From assembly GCA_024280755.1 (NCBI GenBank), contig JAJRPN010000019.1, forward strand, positions 1 through 64,000: a DNA stretch of 64,000 nt, read 5' to 3'. The notes under the pieces were generated by a model, which did not search any database, was not told the origin of the DNA, and was given only the letters and a program-made list of their open reading frames with translations. Numbering within the stretch: the first letter of the stretch is position 1; every line of letters starts with the position of its first letter. This DNA comes from Planctomycetota bacterium (lineage in GTDB: Bacteria; Planctomycetota; Phycisphaerae; Phycisphaerales; UBA1924). The translations under genes were made by a program, and so were the position numbers. Below, in pieces: positions 49,098-56,562 of the stretch.

Positions 49098-49541
49098 ATG
49101 AGGGGACTTTATCACCATCCATTACCACCAGGGTACTCTGGTCCTATCCCAACGCCTCCCGACGGCGAGAACAAGCCCAAGCCCGTCTCCAAGCCAGTAG
49201 AGCAATCCCTCGACGACACCCTCCCGCTCGATCTTGGCCCAGAGAGCTCCGATTCAGGCACCTCTACACCCCGAAAAATCCATACCTTCGAGCAAAAACT
49301 CCGCTCAATTCGCCATGAAGATCAATGGGAGCGAACCCCAAACGCCAATGGCACCGGCGCGATCCATGTCAAAAGCTTCCACTGCAAGCTCACCGGCGAT
49401 TCCCTCGAGTTCCTCGACCAACAAGTCAACGAATGGCTCGACGCACACCCCCAATACGAAGTCAAGTTCGTCACCTCATCCATAGGTATATGGACCGGCA
49501 AACTCAAAGAACCAAACATGATCATCAATGTTTGGGTCTAA
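49098..49541 (+). CDS. Small conserved-looking hypothetical protein
   Basis: 147 residues. The first 65 are disordered and Pro/Ser/Asp-rich; the last 80 (TFEQKLRSIRHEDQW, then QVNEWLDAHPQYEVKFVTSSIGI...NVWV) form a likely alpha/beta domain. I recognise no function. The stop codon lies in a 12-base tandem repeat that continues past the gene. Confidence 0.7.
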   Translation: MRGLYHHPLPPGYSGPIPTPPDGENKPKPVSKPVEQSLDDTLPLDLGPESSDSGTSTPRKIHTFEQKLRSIRHEDQWERTPNANGTGAIHVKSFHCKLTGDSLEFLDQQVNEWLDAHPQYEVKFVTSSIGIWTGKLKEPNMIINVWV

Positions 49542-49562
49542 GTTTGGGTCTAAGTTTGGGTC
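49530..49562 (+). repeat. 12-base tandem repeat spanning a stop codon
   Basis: The unit GTTTGGGTCTAA occurs twice in full and once partly (33 bases). The first copy encodes the C-terminal Val-Trp-Val and stop of the upstream gene, so the repeat also duplicates the stop codon. Confidence 0.95.
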
Positions 49563-49611
49563 GAAGCCCACCAGATGGTCGGCTCAAACGGTTGCACACA
49601 AGGGACCGCAT

Positions 49612-50457
49612 ATGAAATCACACCAAGTGATCTACGCCATTATGTGTCTATCCCTTTGCACATTTACGAACAATCTCCATGCTGCCTATGCCCATCCTGA
49701 AAATGCACCAACAAATCGCCTCGCTGATTCCGCACCAGATATAGAACTCCCAAATCCTAACGCCCTCATCAAAGCGAAGGTCATCCGTATCTTTGATGCC
49801 GATACGGTACTCCTCCAAATCGGCACCTCAAAGCGACGCTATCAACTTCTTGGCGCAAACGCACCAGAATATCTCCCTAAAGCCAAACGCCCAGCCCCAT
49901 TCTCCATCGAAGCCCGTCGATTTATCGAACAGCTCATCCTCGGCGAATCAGTCTACATCCAACACGACCCCGCCGGCGAACGCGACACATTCAACCGCAG
50001 AGCAGCCTACATCTTTCGGGCTCCCGATATGCTCTTCGTCAATCTCGAACTCGTCCGCCAAGCCTACGCCAAACACGACCCACGACACATGTCGCTCTAC
50101 GCAAGCACCTTCGCCCACTACCAATCCAAAGCCCAATCCCTCAACCGAGGGCTCTGGAACCCCAACGCCCCAACTCTCGATTGGTCAGATGCATCAACCC
50201 AACCTAAAGAAGACCCAGAACCCAAAGCCGATCAACCAGCATCAGAAAACACAACAGAAAAACCCGCAGAAACAACAAAGCCCCAGCCAGAACAAACCCC
50301 CGTCCAAACAACCGACTCCACAATCTACATCACCAAGTCCGGCAAAAAATACCACTCCAAAGACTGCCCGCACCTCTCCAATACTAATAGGCCAACCACC
50401 CGCGAAAAAATCAAAGACTCCCATCAAGCCTGCAAGACATGCAAGCCAAACAAATAG
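49612..50457 (+). CDS. Exported thermonuclease (SNase) family protein with a C-terminal CxxC domain
   Basis: About 281 residues from ATG 49612. Signal peptide (1-25). The SNase OB-fold has VIRIFDADTVLL (metal Asp), RYQLLGANAPEY (catalytic Arg and Glu) and RDTFNRRAAYIF (second catalytic Arg). After a Pro/Gln/Thr linker, the C-terminal module YITKSGKKYHSKDC...ACKTCKP is the short Cys/His module often attached to exported nucleases and competence-type proteins. It degrades DNA/RNA outside the cytoplasm. Confidence 0.88.
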   Translation: MKSHQVIYAIMCLSLCTFTNNLHAAYAHPENAPTNRLADSAPDIELPNPNALIKAKVIRIFDADTVLLQIGTSKRRYQLLGANAPEYLPKAKRPAPFSIEARRFIEQLILGESVYIQHDPAGERDTFNRRAAYIFRAPDMLFVNLELVRQAYAKHDPRHMSLYASTFAHYQSKAQSLNRGLWNPNAPTLDWSDASTQPKEDPEPKADQPASENTTEKPAETTKPQPEQTPVQTTDSTIYITKSGKKYHSKDCPHLSNTNRPTTREKIKDSHQACKTCKPNK

Positions 50458-50523
50458 CAAGGCTCACACACACCTATTGATGAATACTACCGAAAAACAG
50501 CTCGGTTTCCCGATACAAATGGC

Positions 50524-52389
50524 ATGTGTGGAATCGCCTCAATTCTCAATCTCGATGCCCAATCACCCCATATACCTCGCGCCCTCATAGAACGAATGCG
50601 CGATCGCCTTGCCCATCGCGGCCCAGACGATGCAGGTATCTGGGAAGGGCCAATCGGCTCGATCGGGCATCGCCGCCTTGCCATCCTCGATACATCATCC
50701 GCTGGGCATCAGCCCATGCGTTCAGATGACGGCCGATACATCCTCGCGTACAACGGCGAACTCTACAACGATCACGATATCCGATCACAACTCGCAACCA
50801 AAGGCTGCACTTTCAAATCGAGCTGCGATACAGAAACACTCCTCCACGCACTCATCACCTGGGGCCCACAAGCCATCGACAAACTCCGAGGCATGTTCGC
50901 TTTCGTCTTTATCGACACACAAGCCCGCACCGCCATCCTCGCACGCGATCCAATGGGAATCAAGCCGCTCTACCACACGACTGTCGAGACCAGAACCGAA
51001 ACCGGGGCCGGTCGACAACTCGTCATCGGCTCCGAAATTCCGGCCATCCTCGAACACCCAGATGTCATACGCAAGCCCGACCCAATCACAGTCTCTGCTT
51101 ACCTCTCATCAATCCGCACAACCCTCGGCCAACGAACAATGTTCGAAGGCATCTCAACCCTCACCCCCGGACAATGGATCCATATCCCCCTTGATTCACC
51201 AGATCAAACAACATCGGCAAACTGGTGGGATAACGCATCACGCACCCCAACTCAAGGCGTTCGCCAAACGATCGAAGATTCCATACACCGACATCTTCGC
51301 ACCGATGTTCCCATGTGTACCCTCCTCTCCGGCGGGCTCGATTCAGCAATCACCACACTCCTCGCCAAACAATCACTTGGCAGTCTCAACACATACTGCG
51401 CCGGGGCAAAGGTGGAAGGCTTCTCGGACGATTTCTCTTTTGCAGCATCGTTGGCCAAGACACTCAACACCAACCACACCGAAGTCGAAATCACCCAAGA
51501 GAGTTTCATCGAGCGTTGGCAATGGATGGTCACCCAACTCGGCGTCCCCCTCTCGACTCCAAACGAAGTGGCGATCTATGAAGTCGCATCGGCACTTCGA
51601 AAACAAGGTCATATTGTCGCCATTTCTGGCGAAGGCGCCGACGAACTCTTTGCAGGTTATGCACCAATCATGCAACAAGCGGCGGCCCATATCGCAGGGC
51701 TCAATGGCGTAGACGACACCAACGGCGGGCTCTTTCATCTCGCATCAAACGCCTGGATCTCCGAAGAACTCAAACCCGGAATCCTCCGCGAGCCCTGGTA
51801 TCAAGCTGCCGACGCAGACGCCCATCTCAAAGACCACTACACCCAAGCCTTTAATCAAGTCCGCGAGCATTCACCAACAGATTCACCATTGCAGGCCCAT
51901 CTCCGCTTCCAACGCCGAATGAACCTGCCCAACTTGCTCCAACGCCTCGACACATCGACGATGCTCGCCGGCGTCGAAGGCCGAACCCCCTATGCCGACA
52001 TCGAAGTTGTTATCTGTGCCGAAGCCTTGCCAATGATCGAGAAGTACATCGCAGGCGAGCCAGAACGAACAAAGATCGCACTTCGTCAGGCTTTTAAAAA
52101 TGATCTCCCACCAGAAATAGTCAACCGCCCCAAAGCAAGCTTTCCCCTCCCATTCCAACACTGGATGGCCCCGCTCACCGATCGCCTCTTTACATCCCCA
52201 ATCGCCCGCGAGTTCTTCTCCGAGCAAGCCCTCGGCTTAGTATGTGCCCGACCAACCAACTATTGGCACATGGCATGGCCGATGATCAATCTCATGCTCT
52301 GGGGCGAAAATCAGTTTGGTGATAAACAGGATCACAAGGACGAATCGGCATGCTCTGGAAAGTATTCTTCTTCTACTACTTCGGGCTAA
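50524..52389 (+). CDS. asnB: Asparagine synthase (glutamine-hydrolysing)
   Basis: 621 residues. Met-Cys-Gly-Ile start exposes the Ntn-type glutaminase Cys2; HRGPDDAG and YNGELYN follow. The synthetase domain has LLSGGLDSAI (PP-loop) and SGEGADELFAGY. It amidates aspartate, or a related substrate in exopolysaccharide loci. The last 40 bases overlap the next gene, and the C-terminal tail after GENQFGDK looks unlike the family. Confidence 0.92.
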   Translation: MCGIASILNLDAQSPHIPRALIERMRDRLAHRGPDDAGIWEGPIGSIGHRRLAILDTSSAGHQPMRSDDGRYILAYNGELYNDHDIRSQLATKGCTFKSSCDTETLLHALITWGPQAIDKLRGMFAFVFIDTQARTAILARDPMGIKPLYHTTVETRTETGAGRQLVIGSEIPAILEHPDVIRKPDPITVSAYLSSIRTTLGQRTMFEGISTLTPGQWIHIPLDSPDQTTSANWWDNASRTPTQGVRQTIEDSIHRHLRTDVPMCTLLSGGLDSAITTLLAKQSLGSLNTYCAGAKVEGFSDDFSFAASLAKTLNTNHTEVEITQESFIERWQWMVTQLGVPLSTPNEVAIYEVASALRKQGHIVAISGEGADELFAGYAPIMQQAAAHIAGLNGVDDTNGGLFHLASNAWISEELKPGILREPWYQAADADAHLKDHYTQAFNQVREHSPTDSPLQAHLRFQRRMNLPNLLQRLDTSTMLAGVEGRTPYADIEVVICAEALPMIEKYIAGEPERTKIALRQAFKNDLPPEIVNRPKASFPLPFQHWMAPLTDRLFTSPIAREFFSEQALGLVCARPTNYWHMAWPMINLMLWGENQFGDKQDHKDESACSGKYSSSTTSG

Positions 52390-52628
52390 GCCTGCTCAGC
52401 GCTGCGCTGCATATCTGGGACAAGTCCCAAGCTGTGCGCGGGCGATGGCGCGTGAAAGAAAAAACACTCCACTCATTCGAACTCCTCGGCGGCTGGCCGG
52501 GCGCGATCCTCATCACTCGCTCCATCAACCACAAAATCTCCAAGCCAAAATACATGTGGACGCTCTACGCCATAGCGATTTCGCATGTTGTTCTCTGGCT
52601 TGGTCTCTCTTGGTTTGCTACGCGATAA
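52350..52628 (+). CDS. DUF1294 family small membrane protein
   Basis: 92 residues, two to three membrane segments. WDKSQAVRGRWRVKEKTLH, LLGGWPGAI and HKISKPKY are the standard DUF1294 blocks. Function unknown in all members. It begins 40 bases inside the asnB end. Confidence 0.85.
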   Translation: MLWKVFFFYYFGLSLLSAALHIWDKSQAVRGRWRVKEKTLHSFELLGGWPGAILITRSINHKISKPKYMWTLYAIAISHVVLWLGLSWFATR

Positions 52629-52629
52629 C

Positions 52630-53631
52630 TCACGGCTGATTGAGTGACCAAATAATCGCCTGCTGATACAAAGCTGTTCCAGATTTTCCGCTCGGCAACT
52701 GGTGCCCCTTCCCAGTGAGTATCCGGGTTTGAACCCGCCCGCCCGCAACAGCGAAGTCCTTTTTCGCTTGAATATAAGTCTTTTTCCAAGGATCACGGGC
52801 CCCTGAGATCAAATAGAACGGTGCTGGCGTAGCAGTTGATTCAGCATTTTGTGCTTCGTAATGCCCACAGATCGGCACAACGCCTGCAAACTTCTCAGGC
52901 TGTGTTTGCCCAAGTATCAACGCAATATTCGCACCTTGCGAAAACCCAATAAGTATCACCCGATCAGGATCAGCATCATGCTTTTTAACTGCCTGCTCAA
53001 TAAGGTAGTTCACAAACCATTTCGATTCGTCCCGATAGGTCCATGAGAACCCATTGCCCGCTGGCCGAAGTGCATCGGGGGCAATCAAAATTGCCTCTTG
53101 TGCAACGCACGCCTCTTTGATCGCTTCAAACATTGATTTTCCATCCATACCCGTTCCATGCAGCGCAATCACCAAAGGCATCTTGACACCAGTTGAATCC
53201 GGGTAGTACGCCTGAGGCACATGCTTCTTCGCCTCGGCTTGAAACTCATTCATTCGTGCCTGCGCATTGATACGGACAGTTTGGATGATCGACTTAAAAT
53301 CTTCCCGCTCACGAACGGAATCAAGATCCGAGTTCTGCTCGAACGATGCGATCCCCGTGTATTTCCTATCAGCACACACCTGAAGATATTCAATCGCTTC
53401 ATCCCCGCGATCAAGCATGGCCAACAACGCCCCCGCAAAGAAGTGCCATATCCCAGATTGAGGATGCCGATCACAAATAGTCTCCGCTGCTTTTAGGGCA
53501 AGTTCATACTTCTGAGCAGCGTACATCCGATCATACCGATCCATCAGTTTCTGATCAGTCTGCGCCATAGTCTGTGATGAAAACATGGCCAGCAATAAGA
53601 TGCCGATAACTCGTAGATTTCGAAGCTGCAT
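52630..53631 (-). CDS. Exported alpha/beta hydrolase (esterase/PHB depolymerase-like) with N-terminal TPR-like region
   Basis: About 333 residues from ATG 53631, chosen for AGGAG seven bases upstream. Signal peptide (1-24). Residues 28-95 form TPR-like helices. The hydrolase domain has MPLVIALHGTGMDG (oxyanion), nucleophile Ser in LIGFSQGAN, an Asp in SGARDPW and His in GKGHQLPSG, a full triad. It resembles feruloyl/PHB-type esterases; substrate unknown. Convergent with the DUF1294 gene. Confidence 0.82.
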   Translation of the reverse strand: MQLRNLRVIGILLLAMFSSQTMAQTDQKLMDRYDRMYAAQKYELALKAAETICDRHPQSGIWHFFAGALLAMLDRGDEAIEYLQVCADRKYTGIASFEQNSDLDSVREREDFKSIIQTVRINAQARMNEFQAEAKKHVPQAYYPDSTGVKMPLVIALHGTGMDGKSMFEAIKEACVAQEAILIAPDALRPAGNGFSWTYRDESKWFVNYLIEQAVKKHDADPDRVILIGFSQGANIALILGQTQPEKFAGVVPICGHYEAQNAESTATPAPFYLISGARDPWKKTYIQAKKDFAVAGGRVQTRILTGKGHQLPSGKSGTALYQQAIIWSLNQP

Positions 53632-53699
53632 TTGAACTCTCCTGTTCCATTTCATACCGCTCATACACCCACCAGTTGCCCCTTGATATCGCTTTGAGA

Positions 53700-54400
53700 G
53701 ATATTTTGCAAGTCTATGGAACTAGGCGATTTAGAGTGCGGATAGTCTGATGAGCAGATCTGCTCGTCTATAACAGAGTGGCAGCTTGGCGTGTGTTGTG
53801 CCGTGGGCTGTGCTTGAGAAGGAGAACTGAATAATGTGTGCAAAACTACTCGCTATCGGTGCGCTCGCACTGTGTACCTCTGCCGGATTTGCCAATCCGG
53901 TGACGCTCCAAAATGTTGACCGGAGTGCATATGAAATGTACACCGCTCATTCCCAATCAGTCCGAGGCGGCGGCTTGAACTCGTTGTATTCCGATCTCGA
54001 TGCAGGAGCCGGCGGCTATGTCGCATTCCCTGACACCGCGATCGAAGCAGACGGCGAACTTGAATCCGCTGGCGTTGCTGATTTTTCAACCGGATCATCT
54101 GATAAGATTTTGCTTGAGCAGTTTGTCTTTATCGGTGGTGTGAACCAAGTTGGTGGGACGGTGTTCTTTGATTTCTTTGACTCAGCAGGAACACTCATCA
54201 ATGGGTTTGGGATTACGCTCCAGCAAGAAGGCAGCTTCATGTGGACGATTGATCTCAATGCTCCGTTCTCCATCTTGAGTGAAGGATTGATTCGCATGTC
54301 GGTTGATGATGAGAACCTTTCGGGGAGTGGATCGACGGCTGCTGGGCGATGGTTCCTTGGGAATGCTGGAGCAACGATTGGTGATGCTGGGGCTGCTGAG
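53700..54400. other. GC-skew switch point (C-rich to G-rich plus strand)
   Basis: Left of this point the plus strand has more C than G in genes of both directions (60-base samples: 47401-47460 has 22 C and 11 G in a minus-strand gene; 50161-50220 has 22 C and 9 G in a plus-strand gene). Right of it the reverse holds (54841-54900: 28 G, 7 C in a minus-strand gene; 61021-61080: 26 G, 5 C in a plus-strand gene). The change takes place between about 53.7 and 54.4 kb. Confidence 0.75.
53752..53765. promoter_or_regulatory. Perfect 14-base palindrome upstream of the PEP-CTERM-like gene
   Basis: GAGCAGATCTGCTC, 69 bases before the start codon at 53834, in the 202-base gap between divergent genes. 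It could be an operator; no matching regulator is known. Confidence 0.35.
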
Positions 54401-54511
54401 GCATCGCCTGATTTCAACTTTAACTTTGCTCTGAACAGTTCAGTTCCGGCACCAGGTTCGGTGGCATTGCTCGGTCTTGGTGGGCTGGTTGCAAGTCGAC
54501 GCCGGCGGTAA
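53834..54511 (+). CDS. Exported PEP-CTERM-like protein
   Basis: 225 residues. Signal peptide ending about residue 20, beta-rich middle domain with no motif I recognise, and a C-terminal sorting signal: VPAPGSVALLGLGGL followed by Arg-rich tail ASRRRR. This Pro-x-Pro / hydrophobic / Arg triad is the PEP-CTERM pattern for exosortase-handled surface proteins. AGGAGAA precedes the start. A terminator follows. Confidence 0.85.
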   Translation: MCAKLLAIGALALCTSAGFANPVTLQNVDRSAYEMYTAHSQSVRGGGLNSLYSDLDAGAGGYVAFPDTAIEADGELESAGVADFSTGSSDKILLEQFVFIGGVNQVGGTVFFDFFDSAGTLINGFGITLQQEGSFMWTIDLNAPFSILSEGLIRMSVDDENLSGSGSTAAGRWFLGNAGATIGDAGAAEASPDFNFNFALNSSVPAPGSVALLGLGGLVASRRRR

Positions 54512-54550
54512 AACTACGGTTGGGTTACTTTTGTTTTGACTTTCTTTCTA

Positions 54551-54583
54551 CACCCCTGCCAGAAATGGCGGGGGTGTTTTTTT
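54551..54583 (+). terminator. Rho-independent terminator after the PEP-CTERM-like gene
   Basis: CACCCCTGCC / GGCGGGGGTG stem (one T-G pair), six-base loop, then seven T. It sits between the convergent PEP-CTERM-like and nucleosidase genes and its T-run touches the nucleosidase stop. Confidence 0.88.
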
Positions 54584-55268
54584 ATGCGTTGGTGGATAGC
54601 AGACTTGGGAGGATGGTTGAGATTGAAGTCGCGAGGTTGGTGAGAGCGAGGTCGAAGTTATTGAGGAACTGGTTTTCGGGGGTGGGGTGATCGTAAAAAT
54701 CGGTGATGGAGCGGATGGCCATTGTTTTGGTGCTGTGGAGGGAGGCGGTCCAGGTAATGCTCGCGGTCTCCATATCTTTGACGGTGATGTTGTGGTGTTT
54801 GAAGAAGTCGAGTTCGTGGTCGAGGGTGTCGAGGGCGTTGCCGGTGGAGATGGTGGCGCGGGGGAGATTGATGTTTGTCGGTGCGTGTAATGTTTCTGGG
54901 CCGTGGGCGTAGTGAGTGAACTCGGGGAGGGGGATTCGGCGGTCGTGGTGGTAGGCTTTCTCGATGAGGAAAGTTTGGCCGATGGATGTGGCTTGTGAGC
55001 AGCCGCCCGCTGCGCCTGCAATGAGGATGAGCTTTGGATTGAGGTGGTTGATGAGGAGCTGGGTTGCGAAGGTGGCGGGGGTGGTGCCGATGAGGTTGGC
55101 GTTGGTGCGTGGGTCGAATCCATTGGTGACGAGGGTGAGAGATTGATCACTGTTTGACCAGAGATTCGGCGGGAGGGTGGTTGGCCAGGGTGTTGGGGCT
55201 GGCGTGAGATCGAGGGCGGTGATGATGGCGTCGGCTTCGGGTTGCATGGCGCAGAGGATGGTGAGCAT
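54582..55268 (-). CDS. 5'-methylthioadenosine/S-adenosylhomocysteine nucleosidase-like protein (plant-type)
   Basis: About 228 residues from ATG 55268. N-terminal ILCAMQPEADAI, GAAGGCSQ, HHDRRIPLPEF, ISTGNALD and the catalytic segment VKDMETAS followed by SITDFYDHPTPENQFLNN match PNP/UDP-family MTA/SAH nucleosidases; the HDRRIP and KDME-x-A wording is closer to the plant MTN form than to E. coli MtnN. It would cleave adenine from MTA in methionine salvage. The reading frame continues upstream but through a repeat. Confidence 0.8.
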   Translation of the reverse strand: MLTILCAMQPEADAIITALDLTPAPTPWPTTLPPNLWSNSDQSLTLVTNGFDPRTNANLIGTTPATFATQLLINHLNPKLILIAGAAGGCSQATSIGQTFLIEKAYHHDRRIPLPEFTHYAHGPETLHAPTNINLPRATISTGNALDTLDHELDFFKHHNITVKDMETASITWTASLHSTKTMAIRSITDFYDHPTPENQFLNNFDLALTNLATSISTILPSLLSTNA

Positions 55269-55299
55269 GGTTTGAGTTTTGGGAGTGAAGTTTGAGAAG

Positions 55300-55350
55300 A
55301 CCCCCTCCGTCTCGCTTTGCGAGCCACCTCCCCCGGAAGCCCGGGGGAGG
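55300..55350. repeat. Double-hairpin repeat inside the end of a small gene
   Basis: Hairpin one CTCGC-TTT-GCGAG (55311-55323) and hairpin two CCTCCCCCGG-AAGC-CCGGGGGAGG (55327-55350) are side by side, preceded by CCCCCTCCGT. This composite is the kind of dispersed palindromic repeat found in many unrelated bacterial genomes. Its insertion fuses the reading frame of the upstream small gene to nonsense. Confidence 0.8.
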
Positions 55351-55678
55351 AGAGTTGGGAGAGGAGTTTTGAGGCGGCTTTGCGGGTGGACTCGGATTGT
55401 TGTTGGGATTCGATGGGTTGTTTGACGATGTCGGCGAGGCGGGCGGGTGCGTGGTAGGTGGCCTCGGCGGTGACGAGCTGGGCTCGTTCGTTGTTGATGT
55501 GTTCGATGGCTTGTTTGGTGGATTGGAAGGAATCGGAGGCAAGGATGGCTGAGATTTGGGAGAGGGTGAGGGCGTGGTAGTTGCACAGGTCGAGGGTGGA
55601 GACGGTGGGGTCGAGGAGATCAGCCAACAAGGCGTCGGTGAGGGTTGGTTGTGGTTGGTCGATCTTTTGTGTGTTCAT
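55300..55678 (-). pseudogene. Small HTH-like protein gene disrupted at its 3' end by a repeat
   Basis: From ATG 55678 the first 105 residues or so look genuine: two helix-rich segments (LTDALLADLLDPTVSTLDLCNYHALTLSQ; short motif LDLCNYHALTLSQISAIL) resembling a DNA-binding helical domain, ending in TRKAASKLLSQ. Then the frame enters the double-hairpin repeat (residues SSPGLPGEVARKARR) and continues without a stop to 54548, wholly inside the nucleosidase gene in another frame, as a Ser/Pro-rich nonsense protein. The natural stop appears lost. Possible leader partner of the nucleosidase. Confidence 0.55.
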
Positions 55679-55795
55679 CTGCATGGAGGGATTGTTGCAG
55701 ATCGGCTGGGCGGCACAAGGGGGAAGTGGTGGAGCGCAGGGATTTTGCGCACAGGGGTGGTCGGTAGGAGTGATATTTCTTGGTTTATCTTGCTT

Positions 55796-55834
55796 GGTGC
55801 CCGCCTTCGCCCGTCTTCGGCGAAGGAGGTTCTT
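55796..55834 (-). repeat. REP-like hairpin, copy A (minus orientation)
   Basis: Read on the minus strand it has AAGAACCTCCTTCG...CGAAGGCGGGCACC, matching copy C downstream of the transposase gene except for two or three bases. It faces copy B, giving a head-to-head pair. Confidence 0.75.
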
Positions 55835-55857
55835 GGGTGGTTGTTGAAGGTTGGGAT

Positions 55858-55903
55858 AAGACCTCCTTTACCCTTCGGGGTAAAGGAGGGCACCGAAGAA
55901 AGA
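55858..55903 (+). repeat. REP-like hairpin, copy B
   Basis: Perfect 12-base stem CCTCCTTTACCC / GGGTAAAGGAGG (55862-55873, 55878-55889) with a TTCG loop, followed by GCACCGAAGA. It ends about 23 bases before the RAYT start. Confidence 0.85.
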
Positions 55904-55925
55904 GGAATCAGTGTAGAATGGGGTG

Positions 55926-56441
55926 ATGAGTGTGAAGAGATTTGATAGTGTGGGGCAGGCTCGGTTCTTGACATTCTCGTGTTATCGCAGGGTTGGGCTG
56001 TTGAGTGATCCGCTTACACGGGATGCGTTTGTAGAAGATCTTGAGGCCCAGCGGGTTCGGTTGGGGTTTGATGTGATTGCTTGGGTGGTGATGCCTGAGC
56101 ATGTGCATGTGGTGGTTGTGCCAAGGGATGGCGAACTTGGGGCGGTCATGCGCGGGGTGAAGCAGGGGTTTGGGAAGAGGATGATTCGACGGTGGCGCGA
56201 GCGGGATGAGCCTGTGATTGGATCGTTGACGGACTCGGATGGGATCGTGAGATTTTGGCAGCGCGGTGGTGGGTATGACCGGAATGTTCGGGATCTTGAT
56301 GAGCTGCGCGAGAAGGTGAACTACATCCACCAGAACCCGGTGAAACGGGGATTGGTTGAACGGGGTGAAGATTGGGTGTGGTCGTCGGCGAGGGATTATC
56401 TGGGGGAATCGGGGGTGATTGAGATTCGGAAGAGGTGGTGA
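55926..56441 (+). CDS. REP-associated tyrosine transposase (RAYT, Y1/IS200-like)
   Basis: 171 residues from ATG 55926. HUH motif in MPEHVHVVVVP (His-x-His), catalytic Tyr in KVNYIHQNPVKRGLV and the WVWSSARDY C-terminal block define a Y1_Tnp domain of the REP-associated type. Such enzymes nick REP hairpins. Three hairpins of one family flank it (two upstream in opposite orientation, one downstream), which is the usual REP/RAYT arrangement. The reading frame is intact. Confidence 0.93.
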   Translation: MSVKRFDSVGQARFLTFSCYRRVGLLSDPLTRDAFVEDLEAQRVRLGFDVIAWVVMPEHVHVVVVPRDGELGAVMRGVKQGFGKRMIRRWRERDEPVIGSLTDSDGIVRFWQRGGGYDRNVRDLDELREKVNYIHQNPVKRGLVERGEDWVWSSARDYLGESGVIEIRKRW

Positions 56442-56489
56442 TGGAGTTCTTTTTTATCTCGGAGGGTATGGGATGTTTTTTGATTGTTT

Positions 56490-56533
56490 AAGAACCTCCT
56501 TCGCCGAAGACGGACGAAGGAGGGCACCGAAGA
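56490..56533 (+). repeat. REP-like hairpin, copy C
   Basis: Stem CCTCCTTCG / CGAAGGAGG (56495-56503, 56515-56523), followed by the same GCACCGAAGA tail as copy B. It lies 49 bases after the RAYT stop. Confidence 0.85.
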
Positions 56534-56562
56534 GGGGGAGGCGGGCACCCGGCACCAAATTG

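Noticed and set aside
53632..53833. DnaA-box cluster expected at an origin
   Set aside because: Only isolated one-mismatch matches are present here and near 56.9 and 59.2 kb; no cluster, so the origin idea rests on skew alone.
54548..55300. Long Ser/Pro-rich reading frame continuing from the HTH-like gene
   Set aside because: It lies within the nucleosidase gene in another frame of the same strand; composition is that of a shadow frame.
55858..56533. CRISPR-like short repeats
   Set aside because: Three copies with variable spacing around a transposase gene, each a hairpin, fit REP elements; no regular spacers.
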